From: Siphonodentalium dalli
Lineage: Eukaryota; Mollusca; Scaphopoda; Gadilida; Siphonodentaliidae
Length of the DNA: 64,000 nt
Direction of reading: 5' to 3'
NCBI GenBank assembly: GCA_032622095.1
Contig: CP136063.1
Span: forward strand, 275,461,426 to 275,525,425
Shown: piece after piece, positions 46,976 through 58,300 of the stretch
Layout of the letters: the number at the start of each line of letters is the position of its first letter
Numbering within the stretch: the first letter of the stretch is position 1
Position numbers and translations under genes: made by a program
The notes under the pieces: generated by a model
The model's database searches: none
What the model was told of the DNA's origin: nothing
Seen by the model: only the letters and a program-made list of their open reading frames with translations

Positions 46976-47441
46976 GCGGCTGATTATGGCGAAATGTGCG
47001 CCTCGTATCGATTTTCATATTCGAAAATTTTGAAGTCAGCCGCCTATTCGAAAAACACGAACAATTATATGTTTGAAACGAAACGGTCCGTGAATTCGAA
47101 ACGATAATTATAAAAACGAACGCGTAGGCGACCAGTAATTATTGTATCGATAAATTGAATTTGTCGCTATTGCTAAACGACAAATTCGGAAAAATACTCC
47201 CTTATGAGCCGTTCGGTTGTAGCAGAAAAATAAACTGGCTAATTCAATCTGTACAGTACAGTACAGTACAGTACAATCTGTATTGGGACTGCGCATGCGT
47301 GACTGATACCGAGGCAAGCCACTGACCATTAGTTACCGTAGGCGACCGACCAAAAAGTTAACCCTTTTCTGCTATGGTTTACAAACGCAGGACATCTATC
47401 CATATAGTTCAGTGTGAGGGCTTCCTTTGGCGGAAATATGG

Positions 47442-48085
47442 CTCATTCGAACCCCCAACAAATTTTCCACGTAAGTTGGAGCAACGGATACGATAGGTCG
47501 ATAAAAAAACGAACTATTGATATACCCGCTTCATTTGCTCTGAGAAACACTGGCCAAAGTCACAGCCATTTTTCAGCTGTTTTCAACATTTTGACATAAG
47601 TCAGATAAACGCTCTTTATTGCTACCATTATAGGAATAGAATAACACGGAAAGCTCTTTTCTGTTCCATGTCGTGCAAATGGCTGTTTTGTGTTTGGAAC
47701 CCAAACACCGTATTCATAGTTGTATTTTTCATTACTTCAATGCATCTCTTTGGGATACAGAACGCTCATAGAAAGGTAATTATGTGTATTTTGGAGCGCA
47801 AACCACCATGTGGCTTTAATATACCTGCCTCTTTCAAATAAATATAAATATCTGCCTCCCTCATCACTTTAAAAAAAAATCCTTGAGGAATGAACTATCA
47901 ATTTTATCTGACCAAATAGGCCTAAATCGCACAGGAAATCTTGGGAAGTGTGGTGAAGTACCAATTTTATTTTCATCTTGTCGGTCCATTGCTGATTCTG
48001 CTTTTAAGCAATCTCCGAAACAGTTGCAAACCGGAAGCCATGTGATGAAAAAAAATTGATGTCCACTGATCATTCACATCATCAC
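47442..48085. other. Intron, no clear feature
   Basis: 47590-47820 has 'aaacgctctttattgctacc' and 'ctcatagaaaggtaattatg', phrases like those around the TA-flanked MITE at 14.7 kb, but boundaries cannot be set. Confidence 0.35.
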
Positions 48086-48090
48086 CTGTA

Positions 48091-48560
48091 GGCTATATGT
48101 AACATATAGACAACCAACTCATGGCCTGTGGCTGTATGTAACATATAGACAACCAACTCATGGCCTGTGGCTGTATGTAACATATAGACAACCAACTCAT
48201 GGCCTGTGGCTGTATGTAACATATAGACAACCAACTCATGGCCTGTGGCTGTATGTAACATATAGACAACCAACTCATGGCCTGTGGCTGTATGTAACAT
48301 ATAGACAACCAACTCATGGCCTGTGGCTGTATGTAACATATAGACAACCAACTCATGGCCTGTGGCTGTATGTAACATATAGACAACCAACTCATGGCCT
48401 GTGGCTGTATGTAACATATAGACAACCAACTCATGGCCTGTGGCTGTATGTAACATATAGACAACCAACTCATGGCCTGTGGCTGTATGTAACATATAGA
48501 CAACCAACTCATGGCCTGTGGCTGTATGTAACATATAGACAACCAACTCATGGCCTGTGG
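48091..48560. repeat. 39-bp satellite, 12 copies
   Basis: Unit 'tggctgtatgtaacatatag' plus 'acaaccaactcatggcctg'. Copies are identical over the centre of the array. As 39 is divisible by 3, two minus-strand ORFs of about 160 codons appear; they are artefacts. Confidence 0.96.
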
Positions 48561-48734
48561 CATGTGTTTGATATCAATAACTAACATAAGATAATAATAA
48601 GGTTTATCTATTTCTCCATGTTCTTCTTATTTAGTGATGTTTTACAGCATTATATATTTTGGCACATTTAGCCGCTGTCACTGTGAGTTCTTTGGGTCCC
48701 TTTAACCTTCTTTATCAAAATGACCTCTCTCTTC

Positions 48735-48900
48735 CATTCAGTTATAAAACTATACCGGTACTTCCGTCTATTATTCATAATAAATGCAGCCGACAGACAG
48801 ATAAATACTATAGCGGAATGATTCATATTATTTGGTGAGAAATGTTCAGATAACGAACATAGTTTGTTTGTTGAACATATTATCTGAACATTTTATAAAT
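48735..48900. mobile_element. MITE fragment, 'ttgttgaacatattatctga' family, reverse
   Basis: 'ccattcagttataaaacta', 'gtctattattcataata', 'tgttgaacatattatctgaa' match the family at 50341 in reverse order. Confidence 0.6.
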
Positions 48901-49244
48901 ACCAGAACTCCCAATTCGCACTCCGAGAATTTATAGTTGTAAGCGTTCTATTTAGCAGATAAACATACTCTGTTGAAATGATGTTAGGGAATTCAAGCAA
49001 GAAAAAATGTGTGTAAACTGTTTTCATGCTTGAATTCCCGAACATCCAACAAAAAAGGGAAAGTTAAACTCCATTGTAATTCAATCCACCAAATTTTTTT
49101 TAAACAAACAGCAAGAAAAGAACTTTTTATTGACATTATATGCTATGAAGTGAGATATCCTTTATTCGGTGATAAAATCTCTGGGCACGTTCCTAGTGGC
49201 TGCTTGTAACAGCGCAAGAACAACCAACTGTTAACCGTACAATT

Positions 49245-49735
49245 CAGGCCTGGAAATCTGAGGAGGGCTATTTGATAGCCCTCCTACAGCCCTCGCAAAA
49301 TTGACTCCAGGAGGGCTATTTTCAGCCCCTCTAAAGCTGGTAAAAACTCGCCAACATGAAATTCACTTTGTGAAACTGTAACCTGTTAGGACATATAACA
49401 AAAACTTTCTGCTAATCTCTGACATATTCTGGTATGTTCTCAGCAACAAAGAACCAGGATGTGTTCAATGGCACTAGAAATATCCACTACACAGATAACA
49501 TGAATTCAAGAGAAGAGAGGAAGTCTAGGTGGGCTATTAGCCCTTCTAAGGCAACCCAAGAGGGCTATTTTCAGCCCTCCTGCAATTATCAAACTGCCAT
49601 GCCTGAGTATAATTATCTCAGGTAAAATATCAAAACTGTAAAAGTTGAGGAGGGCTATAGCCCTTTTAGGCAAATCTAGGAGGGCTATTAAGGGCTATTA
49701 ATAGCCCTCCTGGATTTTCTAGACCGCCAGCCCTG
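49245..49735. mobile_element. Element with repeated 'aggagggctatt' palindromes
   Basis: 'caggcctggaaatc' at the left and 'ctagaccgccagccctg' at the right are loosely inverted. Inside are at least five copies of 'aggagggctattttcagccc' and its complement. The CAGG...CCTG ends recall hAT elements; no 8-bp duplication was found. Confidence 0.55.
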
Positions 49736-50340
49736 TCTAAGTACATAGTAAATAACATTCCAGTTGACTCGATTACGCATTTTATCAATGACACCATGCT
49801 CCATTAAAAATGTATTCTTTGATCAGCAGCCGATGCTATCTCAGCCAATCAGAATTTTCTCAGTTCTCAGCCAATCAAAATGCTCTCACCTCTCAGCAAC
49901 AAATATTCAACTTGAATTACAATTGGATTTGGAAGATATGTGAAGATAAAATACATTCTAGAATCGTCCATATCTGTGTTGTCAGATATTTGAACAGTCG
50001 GAGATCTTTATGTGTTATGTGAACAAAAATGGTTCCAACATGGGATGGGGTAAGAGCCATCAGCTTACACAGGTTTTCACCAGGGACGTAATTCACAGTT
50101 GTGACATTACCACTTTTAATTTACCAAGATATTGTGATATTACCACTTTTAATTTACCGAGAAATTCTTAAAAATCACCTATAGGTGTGTAATAAAGTGG
50201 TGTATTAACATCAGTTCATCTGTAAAATATATTCAACCTACAAACATCGATAAGGATTTTATATGTAGTCTTAAGGTTTTGTAGGTCTGTTTTTTACAGA
50301 ATATCGTCAGGTATAACATAGGAAAGCCAATTAGATACAG

Positions 50341-50589
50341 TTAACCCTTTCTATACTAAAGCATCATTGATGAGTAGTAATCGTACAGGAAATGTTCAGA
50401 TTATAAGTTCAACAAACAATATTTATCAAACTTATTAACTAAACATTTCCTTCAATAAATAGGGCTCCTTTTGCACTTTTATTTCTCTGTCGTCTGCTTT
50501 TTATCACCTTAACATCTATCCAAATGAATAATAGACCATTCCGACGTACTTTTTATAACTGACTGGGAGAATTTAGTATAGAAAGTGTT
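50341..50589. mobile_element. MITE 'ttctatactaaa' family, ends 15 bp from exon 4 donor
   Basis: Left 'ttaaccctttctatactaaa', right 'atttagtatagaaagtgtt'. This is the cleanest copy of the family in the window. Confidence 0.8.
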
Positions 50590-50604
50590 GAAGTAATAAC
50601 TTAC

Positions 50605-50643
50605 CGGAGTCATTGGTTCTTTAACGGCGATATTCGCATTCAT
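50605..50643 (-). CDS. HMG-box protein exon 4 (39 nt, inter-box linker)
   Basis: Acceptor AATTTTTCAG and donor GTAAGT enclose 13 codons, MNANIAVKEPMTP, phase 0 to 0. PMTP followed by KKSNAALMF in the next exon matches the usual Pro-rich entry to an HMG box (x-P-x-x-P-K/R-x-x). The exon is hemmed in by two short transposons: one ends about 15 bp beyond its donor side, and a palindromic MITE begins about 48 bp from its acceptor side. Confidence 0.7.
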
Positions 50644-50691
50644 CTGAAAAATTCAAGCAGAATGTCATGAAACTTTCATGAATAACTCACA

Positions 50692-50886
50692 TACAGTAAT
50701 GCTCTAATTAATCGACTCCTTAACCACAGCAGAATTATGGGTGACTTCAGGATTTAGTTGGAAATATGGCTTGTTGCCATTCATCGAAAAACTCTCCCCA
50801 AGAGCTTTCCGATGAATGGCAATAAGCCATATTTCCGACTAAATTCTGCTGTGGTTAAGAAGTCGCTTACTTAGAGCACTACTGTA
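50692..50886. mobile_element. Hairpin MITE family O, copy 2, 48 bp from exon 4 acceptor
   Basis: 'tacagtaatgctctaattaa' and its complement 'gagcactactgta', centre 'aactctccccaagagctt'. TA ends. Confidence 0.9.
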
Positions 50887-50887
50887 T

Positions 50888-50990
50888 AGGTTATAACCCG
50901 CTTGGGTATCTGTACAAGGAATACAGACCTAGCCGCATTAGTGCCGTGGTCTGTATTTCTTGTACAGCACCCAAGCGTGTCATAACATAT
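50888..50990. mobile_element. Small hairpin element
   Basis: 'gttataacccgcttgggtat' and 'cacccaagcgtgtcataac' are inverted, with 'tctgtacaaggaatacagac' paired to 'gtctgtatttcttgtacag'. It abuts the family O copy directly. Confidence 0.72.
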
Positions 50991-51107
50991 TTATAAACTG
51001 ATTCACAACCAGAGGAAAACGGAATTGAGCCACTTTCAATATCATGATTACCTATCAATTACCATTACCCATTAACTTGACAGGAATTTATATCAGCAAA
51101 AAAACAC

Positions 51108-51250
51108 TACAGTAATGCCCTAAATAATCGACTCCTTAACCACTGAGAGCTTTCCGATGAATGGCAACAAGCCATATTTCCAACTAAATCCTGAAAAGTT
51201 ACCCATAGTTCTGCTGTGGTTAAGGAGTTGATTATTTAGGGCATTACTGT
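51108..51250. mobile_element. Hairpin MITE family O, copy 3 (left arm deleted)
   Basis: 'tacagtaatgccctaaataa' to 'ttatttagggcattactgt'. The left arm lacks the 'ggatttagtcggaaatat' part. Confidence 0.88.
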
Positions 51251-51638
51251 TGGTGAATGTACTCAAAACAACAAGTGAGAATGAGGTTTATTTACTGAAG
51301 ACAACACCAACAGCACATAAAAGGTTCTAATAATTGCTGTAATCACTGGCCTACAATTTTTACCAAAGAAAACATATCGTAATGGAATTAATCATTGTCG
51401 ATTTTTTATATACAAAATTTGAAAGCTGCAAGAGACCTAGAAATTTACCCAAAATACCCTGAGTAATCTAGTATTTTATAGATAACAATAAAGTGGTAAG
51501 TGGGTGTCTAACCAGGTGATGCATCATGCAGGGCTAGCGTAAATCGCACATAGGTTCCCCTCCACCTTCCCCGACCCACCAGAATAACAGAACCAAGTCA
51601 GAATGAATGCCGACTGATGGCTCGAATGCTTTCAGATA

Positions 51639-52086
51639 TGTGACCCGCCATATCAAATCCAGTCGGAAGTCGGGATTTTTTTTACCCTGTGCCAATGCAT
51701 TATCTTATATATGCGAGTCGACCATAGGTCGCCTCGCATATATAAGAGAATGCATTGGCTTAACAACTCTTTAAATAAATGTTTCTTACAATTTTTAGGA
51801 CATAAAATAAAAAAACATCCATTACCCTGCAGGGAGCCCCACACATATATAGAAGCACATAGAAGAGTGTCGTCTGCTCATGTTTGTCTGGGGCTCTGTA
51901 TGAGTGAAATTATAAAATTGTTAAAGAATACATGAACAAATTATTAATATTGTAAAAAATTGTTAGGCCAATGCATTCTCTTATATATGCGAGGCGACCT
52001 ATGGTCGACTCACATATATAAGAGAATGCATTGGCACAGGGTAAAAAAATCCCGACTTCCGACTGGATTTGATATGGCGGGTCACA
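51639..52086. mobile_element. Fold-back MITE with paired hairpins (copy 2)
   Basis: Same ends and internal hairpins as 4371-4815, here with complete 'gcgacctatggtcgact' loops. It is inserted in a dispersed repeat whose halves are at 51505-51635 and 52090-52140. Confidence 0.9.
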
Positions 52087-52150
52087 TATGTCAAATTAGG
52101 ATAGCTGAAAGAAAAACAGATTAAAACCAATTAGTCATATAATTTCTCAA

Positions 52151-52408
52151 TTAACCCTTTCATGATGGGAGCAGCGCTGGTGCAGCATTAAAGATCCTGT
52201 GTCAGTACATTCTCGTATATATGCGAATCTTCAATAGGGAACCTCGCATATATAAGAGAATGCACTGGCTTACAAGGTCAAGGTAAATATTGTTAGGCCA
52301 ATATATTCAATATGCAAGGCTCCTTATGGGAGACTCACACATATATGATAATGCACAGGCACAGGGTTTTCGTAAAATTTCAGAAAGCTCCAGCCATGGA
52401 AGGGTAAA
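52151..52408. mobile_element. Double-hairpin MITE, family A
   Basis: 'ttaaccctttcatgatggga' to 'ctccagccatggaagggtaa', with both hairpins. Confidence 0.88.
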
Positions 52409-53382
52409 TAAGGGTGGAGCAAACTGCGGATAACAAGAGAAAAAGGAGGATGTCGGCAAATCATCAGAGAGGTAAGTGACTGAGCCATGAACAGCTTGAA
52501 CATAGGTTGGAAGTGAAGCCCAGTTTATGGTTTCTTTGCTGCAAAATTAATGCTTTATAATTCATCTGAAATATCTCAATTTGTTCTTATTTATATAATT
52601 TTGATGTAAAAAAAATTCTTATGCCTTGGCGTAGCCATATTATTATTTCCAAAATCAGAATGTCAGAGAATAAACAAACAATAATACTTATGGAACAGTA
52701 TGATGGCATATGGAAATACAGAATTTAACAATTAGCATTTGAATATGTCATGTTGTCTCTCGTCTATGGTGAATTGAATACCCCACCTTCAATAACTGAA
52801 TGAGGGGCAGCTGAGGCGGGAAGAATTAAGTGATTTTCTCATTGGTTGGCCTTCCAAAGTACAGTGACCCTTTAATCAGTCTATTGTGATCAAATTAGGC
52901 AATTTAAATAACCTTATATGGTATAAGGTATGATAGTGCTAGAATTCTCCAGCACGCTCCAATTTTCCAAAAAAGGTGCATAAGAAACTAGTAATTTATT
53001 TATATTGGCCTTATGGTGTTTCGGTCATCATAAGGCAGGAACAACCAACCATTTTGGGTTTTGAAAATTTAAATCTAGAAAAAACATAGCTCAAAAGCCT
53101 GCAGACTTAAATCCATCAATTACTCGGAAATATAACACGGGTAAAAACTGAAGGGACCGACTTTTGTTCAGGCACAACTTATTCCTCGTTCATTAGTCAT
53201 AATTGGAGCGGAAAGACCTCAAAATTAGGAAAAATGTCCCACGGCAAATTTGATGCTGTGGCATTATAGATTCCACATGTTTTTTTGTCAAACGACCTCA
53301 AAATGACTCGATACCATCAACATGTCAATGTCAAGTCATGACAAATATGATAATAATCCAACCAAATTATAACCTGTGGTCT
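52409..53382. other. Intron, no feature recognised
   Basis: AT-rich, no repeat or coding signal that I can support. Confidence 0.4.
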
Positions 53383-53764
53383 GTGCGCCGGAAGCATCCA
53401 AGGGCAGGGGGGGCAGAGCCTACAAAAAGGGCACTTTTCCGCAAAAAAGGGCATTTTCTCCGCAAATTCCCTGCAAATTCGGGAAAATAACCATAAATTC
53501 ATTGTGGCAAAAATCCCTATTTTAATGGTATTTGTCGGTTTTTATGACCGTTTTGTGATAAAATTGACAAAAAAATAATATTCCTTGTGAAATTGGTGGT
53601 ATTTGGACCAAAAAAGTCACATTTTGCTATAAAAACACGAGATTAAACACACAAAAAGCATTTTCTGTCTCCAGAAAAAGGGCAAGTCCTGCCCCCGCTC
53701 GCCCCCCTTGGTCAAGGGCAGGGGGGTCAGCTGCCCCCTCTGCCCCCCTCTTCCGCCGCCCCTG
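53383..53764. mobile_element. hAT-type MITE, second copy
   Basis: Shares the whole interior of 2919-3248 ('aaaaagggcacttttccgca', 'ttttaatggtatttgtcggt', 'ccagaaaaagggcaagtcct'). Ends 'gcgccggaagcatcc' and 'cttccgccgcccctg'. Extra 'gcaggggggg' segments are inserted near each end. The left terminus is eroded. Confidence 0.82.
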
Positions 53765-53927
53765 TCTGCTAATGGAAATTGTTGATAAGTACTCTCATAC
53801 ATACGTACACACGGGCAGTGAATACAAACCCATGGCAATAGCTAAAACTTTATAAAGTAAAGTTGAACTAAAAAGTCATAACGTAAACACATGAACAAAT
53901 AATCTGTATCTTGTAATAATTTCAAAC

Positions 53928-54084
53928 CTCATCTCTGATCTGCTCATATTGTTGGTGCTCTTCGTTGCTGAGTCCTTTCCATAACTTGGCAACAGCAGAC
54001 ATCCTTTCATTCATTGGGAGACTCTTGATGTCCGGATCTTGCATCAACTTGGAAGTGAATGCTGCATAAGTGTTCATCTTACGT
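53928..54084 (-). CDS. HMG-box protein exon 3: first visible HMG box
   Basis: A 157-nt exon with acceptor CATCTTTTAG and donor GTTTGA. After one base completing the split proline it encodes 52 residues starting RKMNTYAAFTSKLM and ending YEQIRDE. The hydrophobic start, LPMNERM, the W in AKLWKGLS and the later Tyr are the core positions of an HMG box, a three-helix DNA-bending domain. LP-x-x-ERM followed by W-x-x-L-S resembles the last HMG boxes of UBF as I recall them. The frame stays open upstream into intron, so a longer ORF to 54146 is an artefact of intron read-through. A MITE-rich intron segment begins only about 35 bp upstream of the acceptor. Confidence 0.8.
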
Positions 54085-54115
54085 CTAAAAGATGAGAACC
54101 GGTCCTCAATATATG

Positions 54116-54177
54116 GTGCCAGACATTTGGAGAATGAGGTCCCCATAGGGCATATTTAGTGACACCACACCGCACAG
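54116..54177. mobile_element. Family D MITE fragment
   Basis: 'ccagacatttggagaatgag' followed by 'gtccccatagggcatattta', interrupted at 54178 by another element. It starts about 32 bp upstream of the exon 3 acceptor. Confidence 0.7.
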
Positions 54178-54589
54178 TTAACCCTTTACCCAACAAAACG
54201 GCTCTGTGCCAATGCATTCTCTTATATATGCTAGGCGACCTATATATATAAGAGAATGAATTGGCTTAACACATATTAAATATGATAAAATTGTCAAAGA
54301 ATGTAGAAAAATATTATAAAAATTGTTAAAAAATGTAAGAAAAAATTATAAAATTGTTAAAGAATGTAAGAAAAAATGGTAAAAAGTGTTATGCCCTGTG
54401 CCAAGGCTCGCATATATAAGAGAATGCATTGGCACAGGGCATAACTGTAACTATCACAATGTGGTCAATGAGCCGGTTCCAATGATATCCATATTTGTAT
54501 GGTTCTATTGAGACAGACCCAAGATAATTTAGGCTGTTGCAGCTTCATTTGGGCTATTTTTATGGGCGTTGTGTTGGGTAAAGGGTTAA
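54178..54589. mobile_element. MITE with 'ttaaccctttacccaaca' ends
   Basis: Ends 'ttaaccctttacccaacaaa' and 'tgttgggtaaagggttaa' are exact complements over 18 bases. Two hairpin pieces 'attctcttatatatgc' lie inside the left half. It is related to, but distinct from, family A. Confidence 0.85.
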
Positions 54590-55135
54590 ATATCAAAATA
54601 TAAACTCAAACTTACAAACCAATTGATCCTCATAAATTTTCATATAAATTATGCTAGAAAATAATAAGCTCAATATCTTATTAAAATGCGGCGAATGGGA
54701 AACAGGTCACGCCAAAGTTTTCTCTGGGTCTCGCGATCACCGATTCTCACCTCCGGCCATTATTGCTGCTCAATCAAGAACCAAAATGAGACATTTAAAA
54801 TGATTAGTTCAGTGAGTTACTCATTAGTAGTTAATAATACCACTTGTGGTCAGGCATTAAAATCCATAAAATTTGGCGAGAATCAAAATATAGCATTTCT
54901 ACAACAATTCAGTTGCTTTTACGAGAATCAAACTGTGAATCCTGATTCTGATTCTAAATGATGGGGGTAATCGTATTCTGTATTTGTATTGTATTTGTAA
55001 TGATTATGATACTTTTAATAATTGTATTGTATTTGTAATCAAGAATCCTAGGATTGTATTTGTAATCAAATACTCTGAAAATTGGAGTATTTTCAATTTC
55101 TTTTTGAGTATCGATTAAAAGGATGTCACATAAGC
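54590..55135. other. Intron, no feature recognised
   Basis: AT-rich. 'gtattgtatttgtaat' is repeated several times at 54975-55070. Confidence 0.4.
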
Positions 55136-55360
55136 AAGCCTTGAAATAGGGTGTCTGTCATTTTCAGAATGAGGTCCCCAGAGGGTGAATTTAGTGATGC
55201 TACCCCGCATAGCAGGCTGGCATCACTAAATTCACACTCTGGGGACCTCATTCTGCTGAGGTGTAAGCAGCATGAGATCCCCAGAGGGTGAATTTGGTAA
55301 TGCTAGCCCGCTCTGGGGACCTCATTCTGCAAATGACAGACACCCTATTTCAAGACTTGC
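55136..55360. mobile_element. Palindromic MITE, family D, short form
   Basis: 'aagccttgaaatagggtgtc' and 'accctatttcaagactt' ends, with hairpins on 'agaatgaggtccccagaggg'. Confidence 0.88.
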
Positions 55361-55613
55361 ACATAAGTTTTCGTAGAATGGCGGATATGGTTGATGCTAA
55401 TTATAGCACTGACCTACATTAGCACCAAACAGGAAGTAAATCACTGTCAGTTCAATTATGCCGGTCTCTGTTTACATTTACAACAAAGAGTTCTCCTTTG
55501 ATAAAACCAACTAAAGTATGGTTTAATTGATAAATATAATAAAAACGTTTGCCTATTAAAATTATATAATTTGGTGGAAAAACTTCAATTTGAGAATTAA
55601 GACTGATACTCAC

Positions 55614-55636
55614 GGCTTTACAGGTTTCACTTTCGG
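55614..55636 (-). CDS. HMG-box protein exon 2 (23-nt microexon)
   Basis: Acceptor (TATATTTCAG) and donor (GTGAGT) enclose 23 nt encoding PKVKPVK plus two bases (CC) of a proline codon completed by the first base (A) of the 157-nt exon. The residues form the basic lead-in to the first HMG box, where KPRKMNTY follows. Too short for ORF callers; recognised by splice sites and phase. The phase-2 end matches the phase of the next exon exactly, which strengthens both. Confidence 0.65.
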
Positions 55637-55824
55637 CTGAAATATAAAGTTAAAATGCAAGGTTAAACAAGAACCACATTAGAGATGCGGGGTTGTAATT
55701 AAGAGTCATAGCTCCATCCAAAAATATTGTTGAGTAAGTGTGATAAACCAAATGTCAACAAAATCAGTTAGTAATTGTTTAAGTTATTGGGCTATCACAA
55801 ATAAAATTCACGAAAATGAACCAA

Positions 55825-56242
55825 TTAACCCTTTCAGTGCCAAGTCCGATTTTTGTATCAACCCATATACCCTGTGCCAATGCATTCTCTTATATATGCC
55901 TCACATATATAAGAGAATGCATTGGCCTAACAAATTTTCATCATTTGTTATTATTTTTTACAATTTTAATAATTTTTTCTTATATTCTACTCTCTTTCAG
56001 TGTCAAGACTTATTTTGTAGGTTTAGTGCCAGGGAATCTTCGTTTTTCATGCCCCAAAGGTTTTCATCAGTTTGTTTTTAAATTCGCTATTGCATGCTTA
56101 ACCATACCCAACAAAAATTCAACCCCAAAAAAAAAACAATCTAAAAAAAAATAAATATTTTTATTTTTATTTTTTTAGGGCCGATTTTACAGACCGTAAA
56201 TTAGGGCCGATGAGATCGGCCCCTGGCACTGAAAAGGTTAAG
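55825..56242. mobile_element. MITE with 'ttaaccctttcagtgcca' ends and a hairpin
   Basis: Right end 'tggcactgaaaaggttaa'. Inside, 'ccaatgcattctcttatata' is paired with its complement at 55875-55930, so it combines the ends of the 38.0 kb MITE with the hairpin of family A. Confidence 0.85.
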
Positions 56243-56309
56243 GGAAGTAACTCCACCCAAAGTAGGCTGACCTCGCCAGTTTTCGAACTCTATCAAGACA
56301 TTGTTGAAC

Positions 56310-56562
56310 AAGCCTTGAAATAGTGTGCCTGTCATTTGCAGAATGAGGTCCCCAGATGGTGAATTTAGTGATGCTATCCCGCATAGCGGGCTAGCATCAC
56401 CAAATTCACCCTCTGGGGACCTCATTCTGCTTACACCTCAGCAGAATGAGGTTCCCAGAGGGTGAATTTGGTGATGCTAGCCCGCTATGCGGGGTAGCAT
56501 CACTAAATTCACCTTCTGGAAACCTCATTCTGCAAATGACAGGCACACTATTTCAAGGCTTG
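56310..56562. mobile_element. Palindromic MITE, family D, short form
   Basis: 'aagccttgaaatagtgtgcc' and 'ggcacactatttcaaggctt' ends. Two mirrored hairpins with loops 'cccgcatagcgggc' and 'cccgctatgcgggg'. Confidence 0.92.
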
Positions 56563-56619
56563 GTCATATACCTACAAGAGCATCGCTAGGGAGTGACAAA
56601 ATAAACCCGTGGTAATACC

Positions 56620-56880
56620 AAAACAAAAGGCCATAACTTTGGCAATTCCATTCAGATCAGACTGACTCAAGTTATCATCAAGAAACGAAAATTGAGTGCA
56701 AATTCCAACAAAAAGGATCTTAACTCTGGTGAAAATTGGCAGGCGGAACTCGAATTTGAACTTCGTCTTTATTTTGTGCTCGTAAACCCACATATCAAAT
56801 TTGATTCCACACATTTATATCTGAAGTTTTCATGTGGAAGCCAAAACCGAACGGATGGACAGATGGACCAATAACATAAT
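56620..56880. repeat. Mollusc-type repeat unit
   Basis: 'cttaactctggtgaaaattg', 'gcggaactcgaatttgaact', ending 'acggatggacagatggacc'. Confidence 0.75.
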
Positions 56881-57332
56881 ACGTCCCATTTAAAAAAAAA
56901 TAATTTAAAACATAAAACAAAATCAGTTTTGTTCAAGTTATTGGGATAAAAATTCACAAAATTTAACTAATTAAGGGCCGTCACTACATATATTTGAGCA
57001 CACGATTTAATCTCCTAGCAACTGCAAGAGTTACGGGTCCTCAAAGTTTGCAATTTGGGCCCATATGCTTGACAACACAACTCCTATGCAGGGTTTCCGC
57101 TAGGGGTTGGGGAATGTGGCCGTATTTAGGAAGCACATACCAGAGGCCCTGTTTGGAGAGAATTTGGATGTTTATCACTGAAAAGTAGCCATTTCCTTGC
57201 ACTTGAGACAACAAGCAGGAACATTGAAGCTTTGTATAAAAATCGAATTATAACAGATTGTCTTTCTTAGATCTCAAGTTAATGAACTAAAAGCATGCAA
57301 GCGCAACAGCATACAACGGATACATAGATAAT

Positions 57333-57670
57333 CTCACATGAGTTTCTATTTTATACGGAATTTATCAACCGAATTCACTAAATTCGATTTGAGCCGAGGT
57401 TTCCGAGGCTCAAATAGAATTTAGTGGCCGAGATTGATAAATTACGTATAAAATAGAACGAGTTTGAGATACCTTTTATCACATGATCAAATAAACGCGA
57501 AGCAAGCAAAGTATTCATCGAAAACAATAATCATAAAATTCAGCAATCGCAAGTCATTTAAATAATGGCGCGACGTCATCGCACACACTAATATTACACG
57601 TGTGTCTTACCAATAATTATAAAGCTGGTTTTGTGGGTTAATTATATGATAAAACGACTTTTATAACGTA
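57333..57670. repeat. Dispersed repeat with imperfect hairpin, copy 1
   Basis: 'ctcacatgagtttctatttt' to 'atagaacgagtttgagatac', then 'gacgtcatcg' and 'atattacacgtgt'. Copy 2 is at 59801-60125 in the same orientation. The hairpin pairs 'ttctattttatacg' with 'cgtataaaatagaa' and 'actaaattcgatttgag' with 'ctcaaatagaatttagt'. Confidence 0.82.
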
Positions 57671-58300
57671 GCATTATGAAAAGACTAATGCGGTTGGCAA
57701 AAGACACATTGTCATACCGTCTGACAGTAACAGGTGTTAGTTATGTCATGCACATTCTGCATGCCTACTTTTTTGTATTTTGTTCACAGTAGCAGTCAAA
57801 ACAATTTGTAAAATCAAAAGCCATTCCTCAGATGGAGATGACCTCATGCTGGATTCGTATAATAGATAATTTTGTATTCATTGGACACGGAATATATACA
57901 CTGATAATAACTATTAATATTTTAATTGTATTATTTTTAATTAAACATTTATTTGATACGGACCTTGTTTTGAGGAAAAAGGTCTGCATTGTTCGTCGCA
58001 GCGACTGCCAATTAAATCTCACCTGTGTTCATGGTTGTAGCTCAGAATTCAGCCCCCCCCCCAATGACTTACCGATGAATATTGTGCATTTTGGGGGGAA
58101 ATAGTGGATCAGAAAGTTGGGACAGAAAACTACGGGAAATTAAAATGCGAGAGGCTGATTACTACTAAACATTCACCCGACAAAGCGTTACCCAGGATGG
58201 TATAGACAACTGTGCATGTGGTCCGTGCTACTGATCATGTCTTACTCAGGAACCAAGTGTAGGATTCCTGCAATCAGTTAATCATCAGTGTCGGTGATCA
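57671..58300. other. Intron, no feature recognised
   Basis: AT-rich, with one C homopolymer near 58055. The overlapping ORFs at 57828-58104 have no recognisable domain. Confidence 0.35.

Larger units (their letters stand above)
42484..47441. mobile_element. Region of about 5 kb bounded by inverted repeats, higher GC inside
   Basis: 'catatttccgccaaaggaag' plus 'ccctcacactgaactatatg' at 42481-42523 is inverted at 47398-47441. The interior from about 42.65 to 46.15 kb is visibly more GC-rich than its surroundings. Coding-like minus-strand stretches (shared core GPPS-x-x-x-GRS-x-A-x-AES near 42.9 and 44.9 kb) suggest a decayed mobile element, family unknown. Confidence 0.6.

Noticed and set aside
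48082-48587. Two minus ORFs of 154 and 164 codons
   Set aside because: Both come from the 39-bp satellite, whose length is a multiple of three.
53922-54146. A stand-alone 74-codon gene
   Set aside because: The part 53928-54084 is exon 3. The ATG and first residues are intron and MITE sequence read through the acceptor.
57828-58104. ORFs on both strands near 58 kb
   Set aside because: Overlapping in opposite directions, rich in Ile/Leu from AT-rich DNA, with no homologue recognised.
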